From Myxococcota bacterium (lineage in GTDB: Bacteria > Myxococcota_C > UBA6777): DNA of 64,000 bases. The notes beneath the pieces are model-generated. The model was not told the origin of the DNA, made no database searches, and was given only the letters and a program-made list of their open reading frames with translations. Of the stretch, positions 54,701-62,584 are shown in pieces; the first letter of the stretch is position 1; every line of letters begins with the position of its first letter. Position numbers and translations under genes: made by a program. The stretch is taken from assembly GCA_023150835.1 (NCBI GenBank), contig JAKLKB010000019.1:1-64000 (forward strand). Reading direction: 5' to 3'.

Positions 54701-55549
54701 GCCGACAGCGAGAATCATCGCATCCGAAATGTCGATCCCAAGGGCCTGACCACCACGCTGTCTGGAACGGGCCAAGCGGGTTATTTGGACGGTGATGCGG
54801 CGACGGCTCGTTTTCAATCGCCGCGTGGCTTGGTGTTTTCGCACTCTTCTCGGATGCTTTACGTTGCCGACACGCGAAACCATCGCATCCGCATCGTCGA
54901 TCTCCAAGGAAAGGTGACGACCCTCGCAGGAGACGGAACAGCGGGCTTGCGTGATGGTGCGGCGATGCAAGCCAACTTTCGTGAGCCTCAAGGTCTTGCC
55001 CTCGATGAAGCCGCCAACCTCTTGTACGTAGCAGACACAGGCAACCACGTGATCCGCTTGATTGATCTCGCGGCAGGGCAAGTCAAAACCTACGCAGGAG
55101 ACGGCACGTTGGGCTTTGTCGATGCAGACGCAACCAAGGCGCGTTTTGCCGCTCCTCAAGGTATCGCGTGGCAACAAGGGGTGGGGTTGCTTGTGGCGGA
55201 TACGCAGAATGTGCGGATTCGGCTGGTGGATACCAAGCAGCAAGTTCGAACTGTCGCAGGAGCCGGCAAAGTCGCACGCACAGACGGCGAGGCGTTACGA
55301 GCCAACTTTCTCGAACCGATCGGCTTGTTGGTGGGGCGCGACAAACGCCTGTATATCACCGATCAAACAAGCATCCGATGGTTGGAAAAGGGGCGCGTTC
55401 AAACCTTTGTGGGGGCGAGCTATGCAAGCTATCTCGACGGCGATATCTCTGTGGCTTCGTTTGGACAGATCTGGGGTCTGGTGCAACGCTACGACGGTGC
55501 CTTGGTTGCGGCAGATCAGGGATACCACCATCTGCGCTTGATCCAGTGA
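51788..55549 (+). CDS. giant lipoprotein with HCGxCG Cys repeats and C-terminal NHL propellers
   Basis: A 1253-aa protein. MQQRIGVWGFWRGVMVLLWGMWGVAC is a lipoprotein-type signal. Residues about 30-560 hold about 13 Cys modules like those of the preceding gene, then a MopE-like DGVDNDCDGMVDE near 600. From about 610 to the end are about 12 NHL blades (GNLYLADTANHMIRKIDPQGNVTTFAGTG type), enough for two six-bladed propellers. The Cys-to-NHL order suggests a stalk carrying a binding head. ATG 51788 follows AAAGGG; the upstream in-frame 115 codons are repeat DNA. Ligand unknown. The 55604 transporter follows 54 bp later. Confidence 0.8.
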   Translation: MQQRIGVWGFWRGVMVLLWGMWGVACQPPQPSLLCETGKARCGEACVDVTQDPKHCGVCGAVCRSEERCDKGLCVLRCAAGTQDCAGNCVDILASEKHCGACAKACATGERCFLGRCVSACPPNLPDLCEGTCVDKRSDRKHCGACGEICAVGRVCQEGGCRCPIGQFLCGSTCVDPMTSTQHCGDCKRPCAEGQICASGTCVPSCPSATPTTCFGGCVDTQSHRLHCGGCGRVCLAGQSCSAGKCLCAEDITECGDRCVDLTSDYAHCGACGAACAGGQLCAFGGCVTSCPAATPTACFGGCVDTQSNRLHCGACGTACGAGQSCIQGKCVCPPNQKLCDGVCVDPRANFQHCGTCMQICAMGEVCGDAKCQIQCPAATATICFGGCVDLQSDTLHCGGCGKRCGFGTACEKGQCVCAVGFALCGGRCQDLQNARAHCGACGKACGPTESCVKGACEPVCLREAPTRCGALCVDTKQDARHCGSCDKACAQGERCRDGQCVPECPVGQTLCAGQCFDLQRSLQHCGTCGNACAAGSVCKAGRCDCVDGAVRSCYEAPAATKGVGPCVAGEQRCTAGVWGPCTGQVLPSIEIKDGVDNDCDGMVDESVQVQLFAGNSLLKNGGLLEARFHQPAQIVSDSAGNLYLADTANHMIRKIDPQGNVTTFAGTGVPAFKDGTALQATFQHPEDLAFDSKGNLYIADTGNHAIRMIDLQGNVKTIAGAGKSGFQDGSGGQALFFSPRGIAFDKNGTLFVADTGNHAIRKVDPQGQVSLIAGNGVAGFSDGTGKMAQFDEPTDLVIDSANNLYVADSQNHRIRKVDDKGVVTTFAGAGLADFLDGKAQQARFKAPRGLLLDGAGNLYVADAFNHRIRKIDAQGNVSTLAGTGNAGFKDDTGLNAQLYRPSGLALDNKGDLMIVDTENKRVRKLSLNTGIVTTLTGDDPRGFVDGSVGQAKFNRVSAVTTDLTNGDVFVADSENHRIRNVDPKGLTTTLSGTGQAGYLDGDAATARFQSPRGLVFSHSSRMLYVADTRNHRIRIVDLQGKVTTLAGDGTAGLRDGAAMQANFREPQGLALDEAANLLYVADTGNHVIRLIDLAAGQVKTYAGDGTLGFVDADATKARFAAPQGIAWQQGVGLLVADTQNVRIRLVDTKQQVRTVAGAGKVARTDGEALRANFLEPIGLLVGRDKRLYITDQTSIRWLEKGRVQTFVGASYASYLDGDISVASFGQIWGLVQRYDGALVAADQGYHHLRLIQ

Positions 55550-55603
55550 AGACAAAGAAAGGCACACAGTAGCCTTTCGCCGAAAAGAAATGGAGGTTGG
55601 TTC

Positions 55604-56377
55604 GTGGATATCTTGGTGATCTCTGTGGTTGCTTTTTTGGCGTCGGGGCTGACTCTTTTTTCTGGGTTTGGTTTGGGTACGCTCTTGATGCCGGTTGTTG
55701 CGCTTTTTTTCTCGGTTGACGTGGCGATCGCGATGACTGCGATGGTTCACTTGGCGAACAACCTTTTTAAGGTTGTTTTGCTTGGCAAAGATGCGAACCG
55801 AGCGGTTCTTTGGAGGTTTGGGACGTCGGCTGTTCTGTTTGCTTTTCTTGGGGCGTTGGTGTTGGGGTGGCTGTCGGGGGCTGCTCCTGTTTTTGCGTAT
55901 ACGGTGTTTGGTCGATTGTTTCAGGTTTTTCCGATCAAGCTTGTTGTGGGTGTGTTGGTGCTGATGTTTGTTCTTTTGGAGTTATCGTCGTGGTTTGCAT
56001 CTTTGGAGCTTGACAGAAAGTATCTTCCTCTTGGAGGGATGGTGAGCGGATTTTTTGGCGGGCTTTCAGGACATCAGGGGGCATTTCGCAGTATGTTTTT
56101 GTTGAAGGCGGGTTTGAGCAAAGAAGAATTTGTTGCGACAGGCGTGGTGTTGGCTGTTTTGGTCGACACGTCGAGGATGTTCGTTTACGGGTGGGGGATG
56201 ATCGGCCAACAGCACGGCATCCGATGGACATTGATCATCGTGGCGTCTCTTTCGGCTTTTCTTGGGGCTTATTTGGGCGCGAAGTGGCTTCAAAAGGTGA
56301 CGATCCGTTCGATTCAACTCGCTGTTTCGGCGCTTCTTATCTTGCTTGCTTTGGGGATGATCGCGGGTGTGTTGTGA
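55604..56377 (+). CDS. TauE/SafE-family membrane transporter
   Basis: A 257-aa protein with about eight membrane segments in two related halves. GFGLGTLLMPVVALFFSVDVAIAMTAMVHLANNLFK and GGLSGHQGAFRSMFLLKAGLSKEEFVATG are typical of the sulfite exporter TauE/SafE family. The family moves sulfite, sulfoacetate or related anions; the substrate here is open. The GTG start follows ATGGAGG. It is at the end of the Cys-rich block but has no obvious tie to it. Confidence 0.85.
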   Translation: MDILVISVVAFLASGLTLFSGFGLGTLLMPVVALFFSVDVAIAMTAMVHLANNLFKVVLLGKDANRAVLWRFGTSAVLFAFLGALVLGWLSGAAPVFAYTVFGRLFQVFPIKLVVGVLVLMFVLLELSSWFASLELDRKYLPLGGMVSGFFGGLSGHQGAFRSMFLLKAGLSKEEFVATGVVLAVLVDTSRMFVYGWGMIGQQHGIRWTLIIVASLSAFLGAYLGAKWLQKVTIRSIQLAVSALLILLALGMIAGVL

Positions 56378-56403
56378 TCGTGGGAGGCGGATGGAGGGCT
56401 GTG

Positions 56404-57483
56404 TTAGGGGGTGGCTTGGCGGAGGGTGCCGTTTTCGAGGTCGCGGATGGGGGTTCCGTCGGCGGTATTGCTGAATTGGATGCCACCGCCGCGTTCAGCG
56501 GCAGTGGTTAGGCTTGGGGACATCTCAAAGCCCCATGCCTTGAGCAAGGCGATCGGGTCGATGAATTGTTGTTCGCCTTGGGCAGCGAGGCGACTCAGGC
56601 GGCCCGACATCTCGACATTTTGGACGACACCGCCGCGAACATCGAGGTGGCCCATGTAGAGGACGCGCTTTCCGCGTGCGAGAGCAGGGTTGGTGAGGAT
56701 CACACGGCCTTCTTCGTCTCGGCGCGCCGCAGGGAGGGCGTGGATCGAACCATCCGAAAGGATGGCGAAGTTGTTGGCCCACTTTTGTCCTGAGCTACCG
56801 CGTGCGTAGATATCTTCGTGCATTCCTTCGTCGTAGTGTGCTGCGATATCACCTGTACCCCCCGCACGACGGTCATAATCGATGCGCGTCATGCGTTGTC
56901 CACCCGGGCCCAGTTCGCTGCGCGGTGTGATCACGTTGTATTCGCTTGGATCGTTTTTATCGTCTTGGAGGGCTTTGGGCGTGATCTCGGTGTAGTCAAA
57001 GCGCATATTGCCGGAGGGTTTGGACATGGAGGGATAATCGCTGTAGACGCCTTTGACTTCGCCGCTGCTGCTGCGTTTGGTGTCGTTGACATCAAAGGGT
57101 TCGAGTCCACTTGCGTAGGCTTTGGAGAGGAGTTCTTTGACGGCTGCGGGGATCGGGGTTCCACCGAAACTGGTGTCGCGGATGGTCTTGGCTTCTTCGA
57201 GAGATTCGGGTCGGATCAACTCACCTGCAAGCATGGGGAAGCGGACGCCTGCTTGTTGGGCTTCGTTGAAGGCTTCGAGGGTGGTGCGGTAGCCTGAGCG
57301 GTCAAAGCTGTTGCCTTGGACGTTGATGTTTTTGGCTTGCAAGACGGCATCGCGGATCGCGTTCATCTCGCCGGCATCGACGGACTTTCCAGCCGAGGCC
57401 ACAGCTTTTTGGATATCTTGGGCGTCGAGCATCCCATCGCGGGTAAGCTGGCGCAGGGTGTCTTTGACTTGGCGAACAGACAT
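56404..57483 (-). CDS. protein of unknown function, trio member 1
   Basis: A 359-aa protein without signal peptide or membrane segment. The N-terminal module MSVRQVKDTLRQLTRDGMLDAQDIQKAV (about 1-50) is a helical pair with EF-hand-like DG spacing, similar in layout to the N-terminus of the gene at 60536. The C-terminal part FAILSDGSIHALPAA, RVILTNPALARGKRVLYMGHLDVRGGVVQNVEMSGRL and DPIALLKAWGF resembles the conserved V-x-x-A-G-x-x-x-V-x-x-G-x-V-x-x-x-x-x-SG segment known in some secreted or toxin-associated proteins; this is a loose resemblance from memory. The ATG follows AGGAGCC. Not recognised as a named family. Confidence 0.6.
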   Translation of the reverse strand: MSVRQVKDTLRQLTRDGMLDAQDIQKAVASAGKSVDAGEMNAIRDAVLQAKNINVQGNSFDRSGYRTTLEAFNEAQQAGVRFPMLAGELIRPESLEEAKTIRDTSFGGTPIPAAVKELLSKAYASGLEPFDVNDTKRSSSGEVKGVYSDYPSMSKPSGNMRFDYTEITPKALQDDKNDPSEYNVITPRSELGPGGQRMTRIDYDRRAGGTGDIAAHYDEGMHEDIYARGSSGQKWANNFAILSDGSIHALPAARRDEEGRVILTNPALARGKRVLYMGHLDVRGGVVQNVEMSGRLSRLAAQGEQQFIDPIALLKAWGFEMSPSLTTAAERGGGIQFSNTADGTPIRDLENGTLRQATP

Positions 57484-57503
57484 CTTTGGCTCCTGTAGGT
57501 GTC

Positions 57504-57697
57504 ATACGAGATCCGAGAGAAGTGTGTTTGAAGGGTAGGTGCGATCCGCTGTAGACGCCCTGTTGTTGGGCAGCCACATACGCTTGGTGGGGGGATCGGT
57601 ACCGCGCCAACGAGCGATCCGCTATAGACGCCCTGTTGTTGGGCAGGGGGCTGCCCCTACGTGTTTTAATCGCACACCTTGGTGGATTTCGTGTCAC
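57504..57697. repeat. family A MITE-like repeat, copy 6, internally duplicated
   Basis: ATACGAGATCCGAGAGA left end, TGGATTTCGTGTCAC right end. The middle segment GCGATCCGCT(G/A)TAGACGCCC to TTGGGCA is present twice, so this copy is about 194 bp long. It separates trio members 1 and 2. Confidence 0.8.
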
Positions 57698-57712
57698 TTG
57701 TTGGTTTGGTGG

Positions 57713-60376
57713 TTAGGGGCGTCCGTCGCGCAACAGCGTCAGCGCGAGATCACCTTTGCTCATCTCGGAGTTGACCCATTTGGTGGAGAAGCCTGCACGG
57801 TCGGCTTCACGGGTCACGCGATTGCCGCGTAGGTCGGCGATAAACTCTTGGGCGCGGCGGAATTCACCCCACACAAACTCGGTCATACGCTGATCTTCGA
57901 GCAGTTGTGTGTGCTTGCCACCGTCTTGGTTGAGGTTGGAAGCAGAGAAGGCCGTCTCACCGAGGGGTTGGCTGGTGTTTGCATCAAAGGTCAGCGCGGA
58001 GCCTCGGGCTTTGGCAAAGTCGTTGAGGGCCGAGAAGAAAGCGTCTTGTTCGGACTTTGGTTTGGCCAAGGTCTCGCGCAGAAGGTTGTGGAATGTTGCG
58101 GGTGCATCGGTGTTTTTGGCGAGGCCGCGTTCGACGGCGTAATCCATAAACAGGCCGCCGCGTGCGTTTTGTACGGCTGCTTGGGCTTTTTCGATGGCTT
58201 CCACGAAAGGCTTTTCATAACCGAGTTCGATCTGCACTTCGTTGACGACGGTGGCATGGAACATCTTGTCGGGTGATACGGGCTTGGCACCCGAACGCTC
58301 TTCGGGGGTGAGGTTTTTCCACGTTTCGGGGGTGTAGTATTCGCTGACATCAAAGGTGTCGATCAAGAAGTTCCAGTTGGTGCGGTCGTTTCCAGCGTAG
58401 GCTTTGCGCATATTGTCGAAGGAGAGCGTACAGGCCGAAGTGCCAGAGGCTTCGATTTGGCGGTGGAGGATATCGAGGTGTTCGTTGACGAGGTGGGTGC
58501 GCAGACCGCGCATGGCGGCGTCTTTGTCGGTGGCGTTTTGGAGGGCGTTTTTGCCGTTGTCGTTGGCGTATTTGGAGAGATCTTGGATGAAGGCGTCTTT
58601 GTCGGGGCCTGCGAGGATCTGATCGAATTTTTGCAAGAAGGGTCCGACGGTTTGGATCTTTTTGAGTTCGGGATAACGCTCGCGCATAAAGGACAAGGTT
58701 TCTGCAGGGAAATTCATCCCACGAGATTCGGGGCCACGAGCGCCTGCGATATCGCGGCGGCTGTTGTCCATCAGGGCGGAGAATTCGTCGTAGGCGCTTT
58801 GGATCTCGTTTGCGACGACATCGCGCTTGGCGGCTTCGAGTTTGTTGGCAGTGACGGCGTTATCGGGCCAAAGTTGTTTGAGGGTGTCGAGGGTGACGCC
58901 GCTTTGAGCGAGCGAGGGATCGAGGGCGATCAGTTTGTCTTTGCAACGTTCGACAAAAGCGCTGCGATCAAGCAGGCTGGTTCCAAGTTGACGGATCTTG
59001 TCGGCCTCGGGGCCGGAGAATCCGCCTTTTTGCAAGAGGTCAAGGGTTTCGCGGATCTTGGGTTCGCCTGTGTTGCGAAAGAGGTCGACGGTCGAACTGC
59101 GCGAGGTTTCGTTGAGGTGGAAGCGGCTACGGGTTGAACGTACATGGGCTTTGTCTTCGAGCAAGAGCACATCTTTGTGCTCGCCGATATCGGGAAGTGC
59201 GCCTTTTTCGTTGAGAGCGTTGTAGACGATGCCCATCGCTTCGATGGGTTTGGGGGTTCCGCCCCATTCCCATGTGGACATCCCGCTGCGGATGGTTTCG
59301 TCAAGGCCGTTGACATCGGCTTCGGAAGGGTTGTCTTTGCGGACGTCGGCTTTGTCGGCGGCTTTCATCCCGCTTTCATCGACGTTGGAGCCGACTTTGG
59401 ATTGGATCAGCACGCGCCGAACACCGCTTGGTTCGGGGGTTGGTTCATCGCGGCGGATGCGTGCGCGAACGGACATATCGTTGTTGAGCAGAGAAAAATC
59501 TTTGGTGTCGTAATAAGTGTCTTCGTTGTAGTCGGTCCCAAGGGAGACTTCGTGCTGTCCGCTGCGTTCGTCGAGTTCCATTCGGCCTGATTCGACGGTG
59601 AGCGAGATGTGAGGATTGGCTTCGCGGACGCGGTGTGCATCGCTGTCCCAACGCATCTCATCGAGGCTCATTCCGTTGTAGCCGATGGTAAAGGCTTCGG
59701 CATCTTTGGCTTTTTGCATACGATCAAGGGCGCTTCTGCCGCTGCGGTCGGTGCGCAAAAGCTCGACAAGCTGGTCTTTGTTGAGACCATCAAGGCGGCG
59801 GACGGATTCGAACTCTTGACCATTTCGACCGACTTGTGGGCGCATCCCTGCGAAGGTGGTGGCGCTCATAAACGGCACACCTTCGAGCGGATCAGCTTGT
59901 ACGGGATCACGAGACAGCAAAAGGCCGAGTACACTGGTGGAACCTTCGGTGCGTGTGGCTTTTCCGAAGGGTGTGTAACCAGAGGCATAGCGATGTTCGG
60001 TTCGATCGAGTCCAAGGGCTTTTCCGAGCTCGCTCGAAGCGCGCAGATCGACGGCGGTTCCAGCTTTGACTTTGGAGGTATCTTTGACGATATCATCGAG
60101 GGCTTGCATCAGGTCGCTGAAATAGGAGCGGATATCTTTTCCGGCGGGGAGTCCGACTTCTTGGGCGACTTGTGCGGGGTTGGAACGGTATCGATCAAAG
60201 AAAGCGTTGAGTTGATCGCTGTTTTTGATCTCTTGGGCGTGGGAGCCTTCGCCGACTTTGATGGAAACGCCCTTTTTTTCGAGTTCTTGGCCGACGGCTT
60301 TGAGCCATGCGTCGCGGTTTTGTCCGATCAGGTCTTTGCGGAACTCGTAGCCGTATTTGGTGTGGATCGTGGACAT
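57713..60376 (-). CDS. large protein of unknown function, trio member 2
   Basis: An 887-aa protein with no signal peptide or membrane segment, highly charged and helical. Around residues 280-350 it has a stretch of Glu-rich strand followed by DTYYDTKDFSLLNNDMSVRARIRR and later VLIQSKVGS. This YxDT...L...x-x-R-x-R pattern is that of CYTH/VTC-type tunnel folds that bind triphosphate or polyphosphate; the call is tentative. The rest has no recognised domain, with repeated Asp/Lys-rich helices (PEADKIRQLGTSLLDRSAF, GPDKDAFIQDLSKYA). The ATG follows AAAGGCCCACG. Neighbours 1 and 3 are on the same strand, separated by a repeat on one side. Confidence 0.6.
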   Translation of the reverse strand: MSTIHTKYGYEFRKDLIGQNRDAWLKAVGQELEKKGVSIKVGEGSHAQEIKNSDQLNAFFDRYRSNPAQVAQEVGLPAGKDIRSYFSDLMQALDDIVKDTSKVKAGTAVDLRASSELGKALGLDRTEHRYASGYTPFGKATRTEGSTSVLGLLLSRDPVQADPLEGVPFMSATTFAGMRPQVGRNGQEFESVRRLDGLNKDQLVELLRTDRSGRSALDRMQKAKDAEAFTIGYNGMSLDEMRWDSDAHRVREANPHISLTVESGRMELDERSGQHEVSLGTDYNEDTYYDTKDFSLLNNDMSVRARIRRDEPTPEPSGVRRVLIQSKVGSNVDESGMKAADKADVRKDNPSEADVNGLDETIRSGMSTWEWGGTPKPIEAMGIVYNALNEKGALPDIGEHKDVLLLEDKAHVRSTRSRFHLNETSRSSTVDLFRNTGEPKIRETLDLLQKGGFSGPEADKIRQLGTSLLDRSAFVERCKDKLIALDPSLAQSGVTLDTLKQLWPDNAVTANKLEAAKRDVVANEIQSAYDEFSALMDNSRRDIAGARGPESRGMNFPAETLSFMRERYPELKKIQTVGPFLQKFDQILAGPDKDAFIQDLSKYANDNGKNALQNATDKDAAMRGLRTHLVNEHLDILHRQIEASGTSACTLSFDNMRKAYAGNDRTNWNFLIDTFDVSEYYTPETWKNLTPEERSGAKPVSPDKMFHATVVNEVQIELGYEKPFVEAIEKAQAAVQNARGGLFMDYAVERGLAKNTDAPATFHNLLRETLAKPKSEQDAFFSALNDFAKARGSALTFDANTSQPLGETAFSASNLNQDGGKHTQLLEDQRMTEFVWGEFRRAQEFIADLRGNRVTREADRAGFSTKWVNSEMSKGDLALTLLRDGRP

Positions 60377-60535
60377 CGTGGGCCTTTCTTTTTGAAACAA
60401 GCGCCAACGCGCCCTTCCTTCGGGGAGAATGGGGCGGTATGGTGGTGGGTCGTGTGGGCGCTTTGTTTGGAGGTGTGTCGCGTTTGGGAAACTGTCTTGC
60501 GTTATCGGATCGAATTGGAAAAAGTTTCGGCGCTC

Positions 60536-61534
60536 TTAGCGTTGGACGTCGATCTTCCACATCCGCTGATCTCCGTCAGAGACCATCCAAAGGGTGTTTT
60601 CTCCGTCAAAGGACAGCCCTTCTGGCTTGGCGTGTTTGGGCAGATCGAGCGTTGTATGCCCGAGGTATTCGAGTTCGACCTGTTCGAGCAGCGCGCCCGG
60701 GGCTGAGCGATGGCGAGATTGGATCGCCAACTCGGCGATGGTGCGGGACTCATCGCTGAGAAGGAAGAGGTGGCCGGTTTTGGGGCAGATGGCGATATCG
60801 CTGAGATCGGCGAGGTGTTCTTTGACTTCGTTGGGCAGTTTGAGCAGGTGGGCGGTGGTCAGGTCAGGGAGTGCAAAGATACCGATCTGGCGGGGTTCTC
60901 CTTCGTGGATGGCGACAATGTGTTGTTTGCCATCGGCGGAAAAGCGCGCAGGAAGGATATCAAGACCTTCCCATCCTTTGTTGTGGGTGTCGCCGAGGGT
61001 CGGCAGGCGACCGAGCCGTTCGGCCTCTCCGAGCTTGGGGTGGCCTTTTTTGTCGAAGGAGAGGGGGACGGCGTACACAGCCCGCGAGTCTTCGGAGAGT
61101 GTGTAGGCGGTTTTGCCATCTTCGGACAAGCAAAGCCCTTCGATACCTTGGGCGGCTTTGTGTTTGGAGCCGATCTGTTTGGTGGTTTCGCCTTGGTGGG
61201 TTTGATAGAACAGGCCCTTGTCGTCGTCTGCGATCAGCCAACCTTTTTTGGTGCGGATGACGCCGCTGGCTTCTTTGGAGCCGAGGGCGTGTTCTTCGGT
61301 GATGCGGAGTTGGGCGTGGGTTGGGAGGGGTCGCGAAAGGCTTTTGTAAAGTTGTCGGATGTCTGTTTCTTCGAGTGCATCGCGATGTTGGCGTACAAAG
61401 TCATCGACGAGAGCGCGTTCTTTGGGGGATACGGTGGTTCCTGCGGCTTGGCGGAGCGCGCTAATCTCTTTTTGAGACAAGTGAGGCTTGGAACCCAAGG
61501 CGAGAAGCTGTTGTTGGAGGCGTTGAACAGACAT
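60536..61534 (-). CDS. SdiA-regulated-like propeller protein, trio member 3
   Basis: A 332-aa protein. The N-terminal 65 residues (MSVQRLQQQLLALGSKPHLSQKEI..., then VSPKERALVDDFVRQH) are a helical module like that of trio member 1. Then comes a propeller domain with ASGVIRTKKGWLIADDDKGLFY, EGLCLSEDGKTAYTLSEDS, KGWEGLDILPA, HIVAIHEGEPRQIGIF, LADLSDIAICPKTGHLFLLSDESRTIAEL and PEGLSFDGENTLWMVSDGD. That is the order of the SdiA-regulated/esterase-like-phytase propeller. No signal peptide is seen although most relatives are exported. The ATG is weakly preceded by AAGGGC. The role is unknown. Confidence 0.65.
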   Translation of the reverse strand: MSVQRLQQQLLALGSKPHLSQKEISALRQAAGTTVSPKERALVDDFVRQHRDALEETDIRQLYKSLSRPLPTHAQLRITEEHALGSKEASGVIRTKKGWLIADDDKGLFYQTHQGETTKQIGSKHKAAQGIEGLCLSEDGKTAYTLSEDSRAVYAVPLSFDKKGHPKLGEAERLGRLPTLGDTHNKGWEGLDILPARFSADGKQHIVAIHEGEPRQIGIFALPDLTTAHLLKLPNEVKEHLADLSDIAICPKTGHLFLLSDESRTIAELAIQSRHRSAPGALLEQVELEYLGHTTLDLPKHAKPEGLSFDGENTLWMVSDGDQRMWKIDVQR

Positions 61535-61749
61535 GTTGGATGCCCTTGTCGTGCAAAGTGGGGAGAGTGTTCGGTGGATTGGACGACAAGTCGATGTTTC
61601 ATGTCAAGGATTTTTTGTCACGCGATTGTCACATGATTGCAGGCGAGATGTTTCACAAGCGGGGCGGGAAGAAGAGGGCGATGATCTCGATAGGAGTGAC
61701 GCAGTATAATTCGCGGAAGGGTTGTTTTTGGGGTGGGTTGTCTCGGTGC

Positions 61750-62424
61750 TCAGGTGGCTTTTTGTGCGACGAGGCGGTATTCAAAGCGCAAAGCCCCGTT
61801 GAGAAGGACTTGTTTGAGTTGGCAGCCGCTGGACCATTGGATCTGGATGCGGCCTTCAAAGCGGTTGTTGAACTTGTTGCCTTGGAGTTGGCCGGTGCCG
61901 CTGATGTAGCTTTCTTCGACGCGGACACATTCGATGTTGGGGATGCCTTTGAGGCGCATGGGTTCGCGGATACCGAGGGTGAATTGAAGGCGCGTGCCAT
62001 CAATAAACCCTTCGAGTTTCACAGATTCACCGGCGGCGGAGGCTTCGACATCAAAGCGATTGTTGGCGGTTTGGTTGAGTTGGGGCATGGTGATCGAGGC
62101 GGTGCCTGAGGTGGCTCTGAGAGGGCAGATCCTGTAATCGGTGCATAGGCAAAGTCGTTTGTTGGAAGCGGTGCATCCGTCGTTTCGGATGTCAACGGTG
62201 AGGGCGCCATCTTGGCTTTCAAAGACGCCTGTTTCTTTTTGGGGCAGTTCTGCGCCGCCAAGCAACAAACGAAGCTCGGAAAACTGGAGGTTGTAATTGC
62301 CGGGGATGGCTTTGGCGACTTCGGGATCGATGGGAGTGGGGATCGGGTTGAGGCCCACACACCCGATGTATAGGGGAAGATAGAGAACGACAAAAAGCAA
62401 AGACACAAAGCGAAAGGTGTGCAT
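61750..62424 (-). CDS. lipoprotein of unknown function
   Basis: A 224-aa protein. MHTFRFVSLLFVVLYLPLYIGC is a lipoprotein signal with lipobox YIGC. The mature part is beta-rich with Cys spaced DGCTASNKRLCLCTDYRIC, and NNRFDVEASAAGESVKLEGFIDGTRLQFTLGI and NKFNNRFEGRIQIQWSSGCQLKQVLLNG. This reads like a lipocalin-sized barrel or sandwich; not identified. ATG 62424 has AAGGAGG upstream, and the long in-frame extension beyond it covers the promoter. The gap 61535-61749 (215 bp) has no gene recognised. Confidence 0.68.
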   Translation of the reverse strand: MHTFRFVSLLFVVLYLPLYIGCVGLNPIPTPIDPEVAKAIPGNYNLQFSELRLLLGGAELPQKETGVFESQDGALTVDIRNDGCTASNKRLCLCTDYRICPLRATSGTASITMPQLNQTANNRFDVEASAAGESVKLEGFIDGTRLQFTLGIREPMRLKGIPNIECVRVEESYISGTGQLQGNKFNNRFEGRIQIQWSSGCQLKQVLLNGALRFEYRLVAQKAT

Positions 62425-62459
62425 GAAGACCTCCTTGATCGGTTGGACAGCCACACAAC

Positions 62460-62488
62460 AACATAGGCGATCTTTTGTTGTGTGCCAA
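62460..62488 (-). promoter_or_regulatory. sigma-70-like promoter of the 61750-62424 lipoprotein gene
   Basis: TTGGCA, 17 bp, TATGTT on the minus strand; a leader of about 35 bases contains AAGGAGG. The -35 hexamer equals that at 47441-47470. Confidence 0.6.
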
Positions 62489-62584
62489 ATCTTTGTGGAC
62501 GCCTTCTGTTTGGGAAAAAGTTTCTTGTTGGATCTTGCGTGGTGGGCATTGACGCGGCGCTGGTTGAGGGAGGTCAACACCAAG

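Noticed and set aside
53921-55243. 440-codon minus-strand frame
   Set aside because: Antisense of the NHL repeats, showing the same periodicity.
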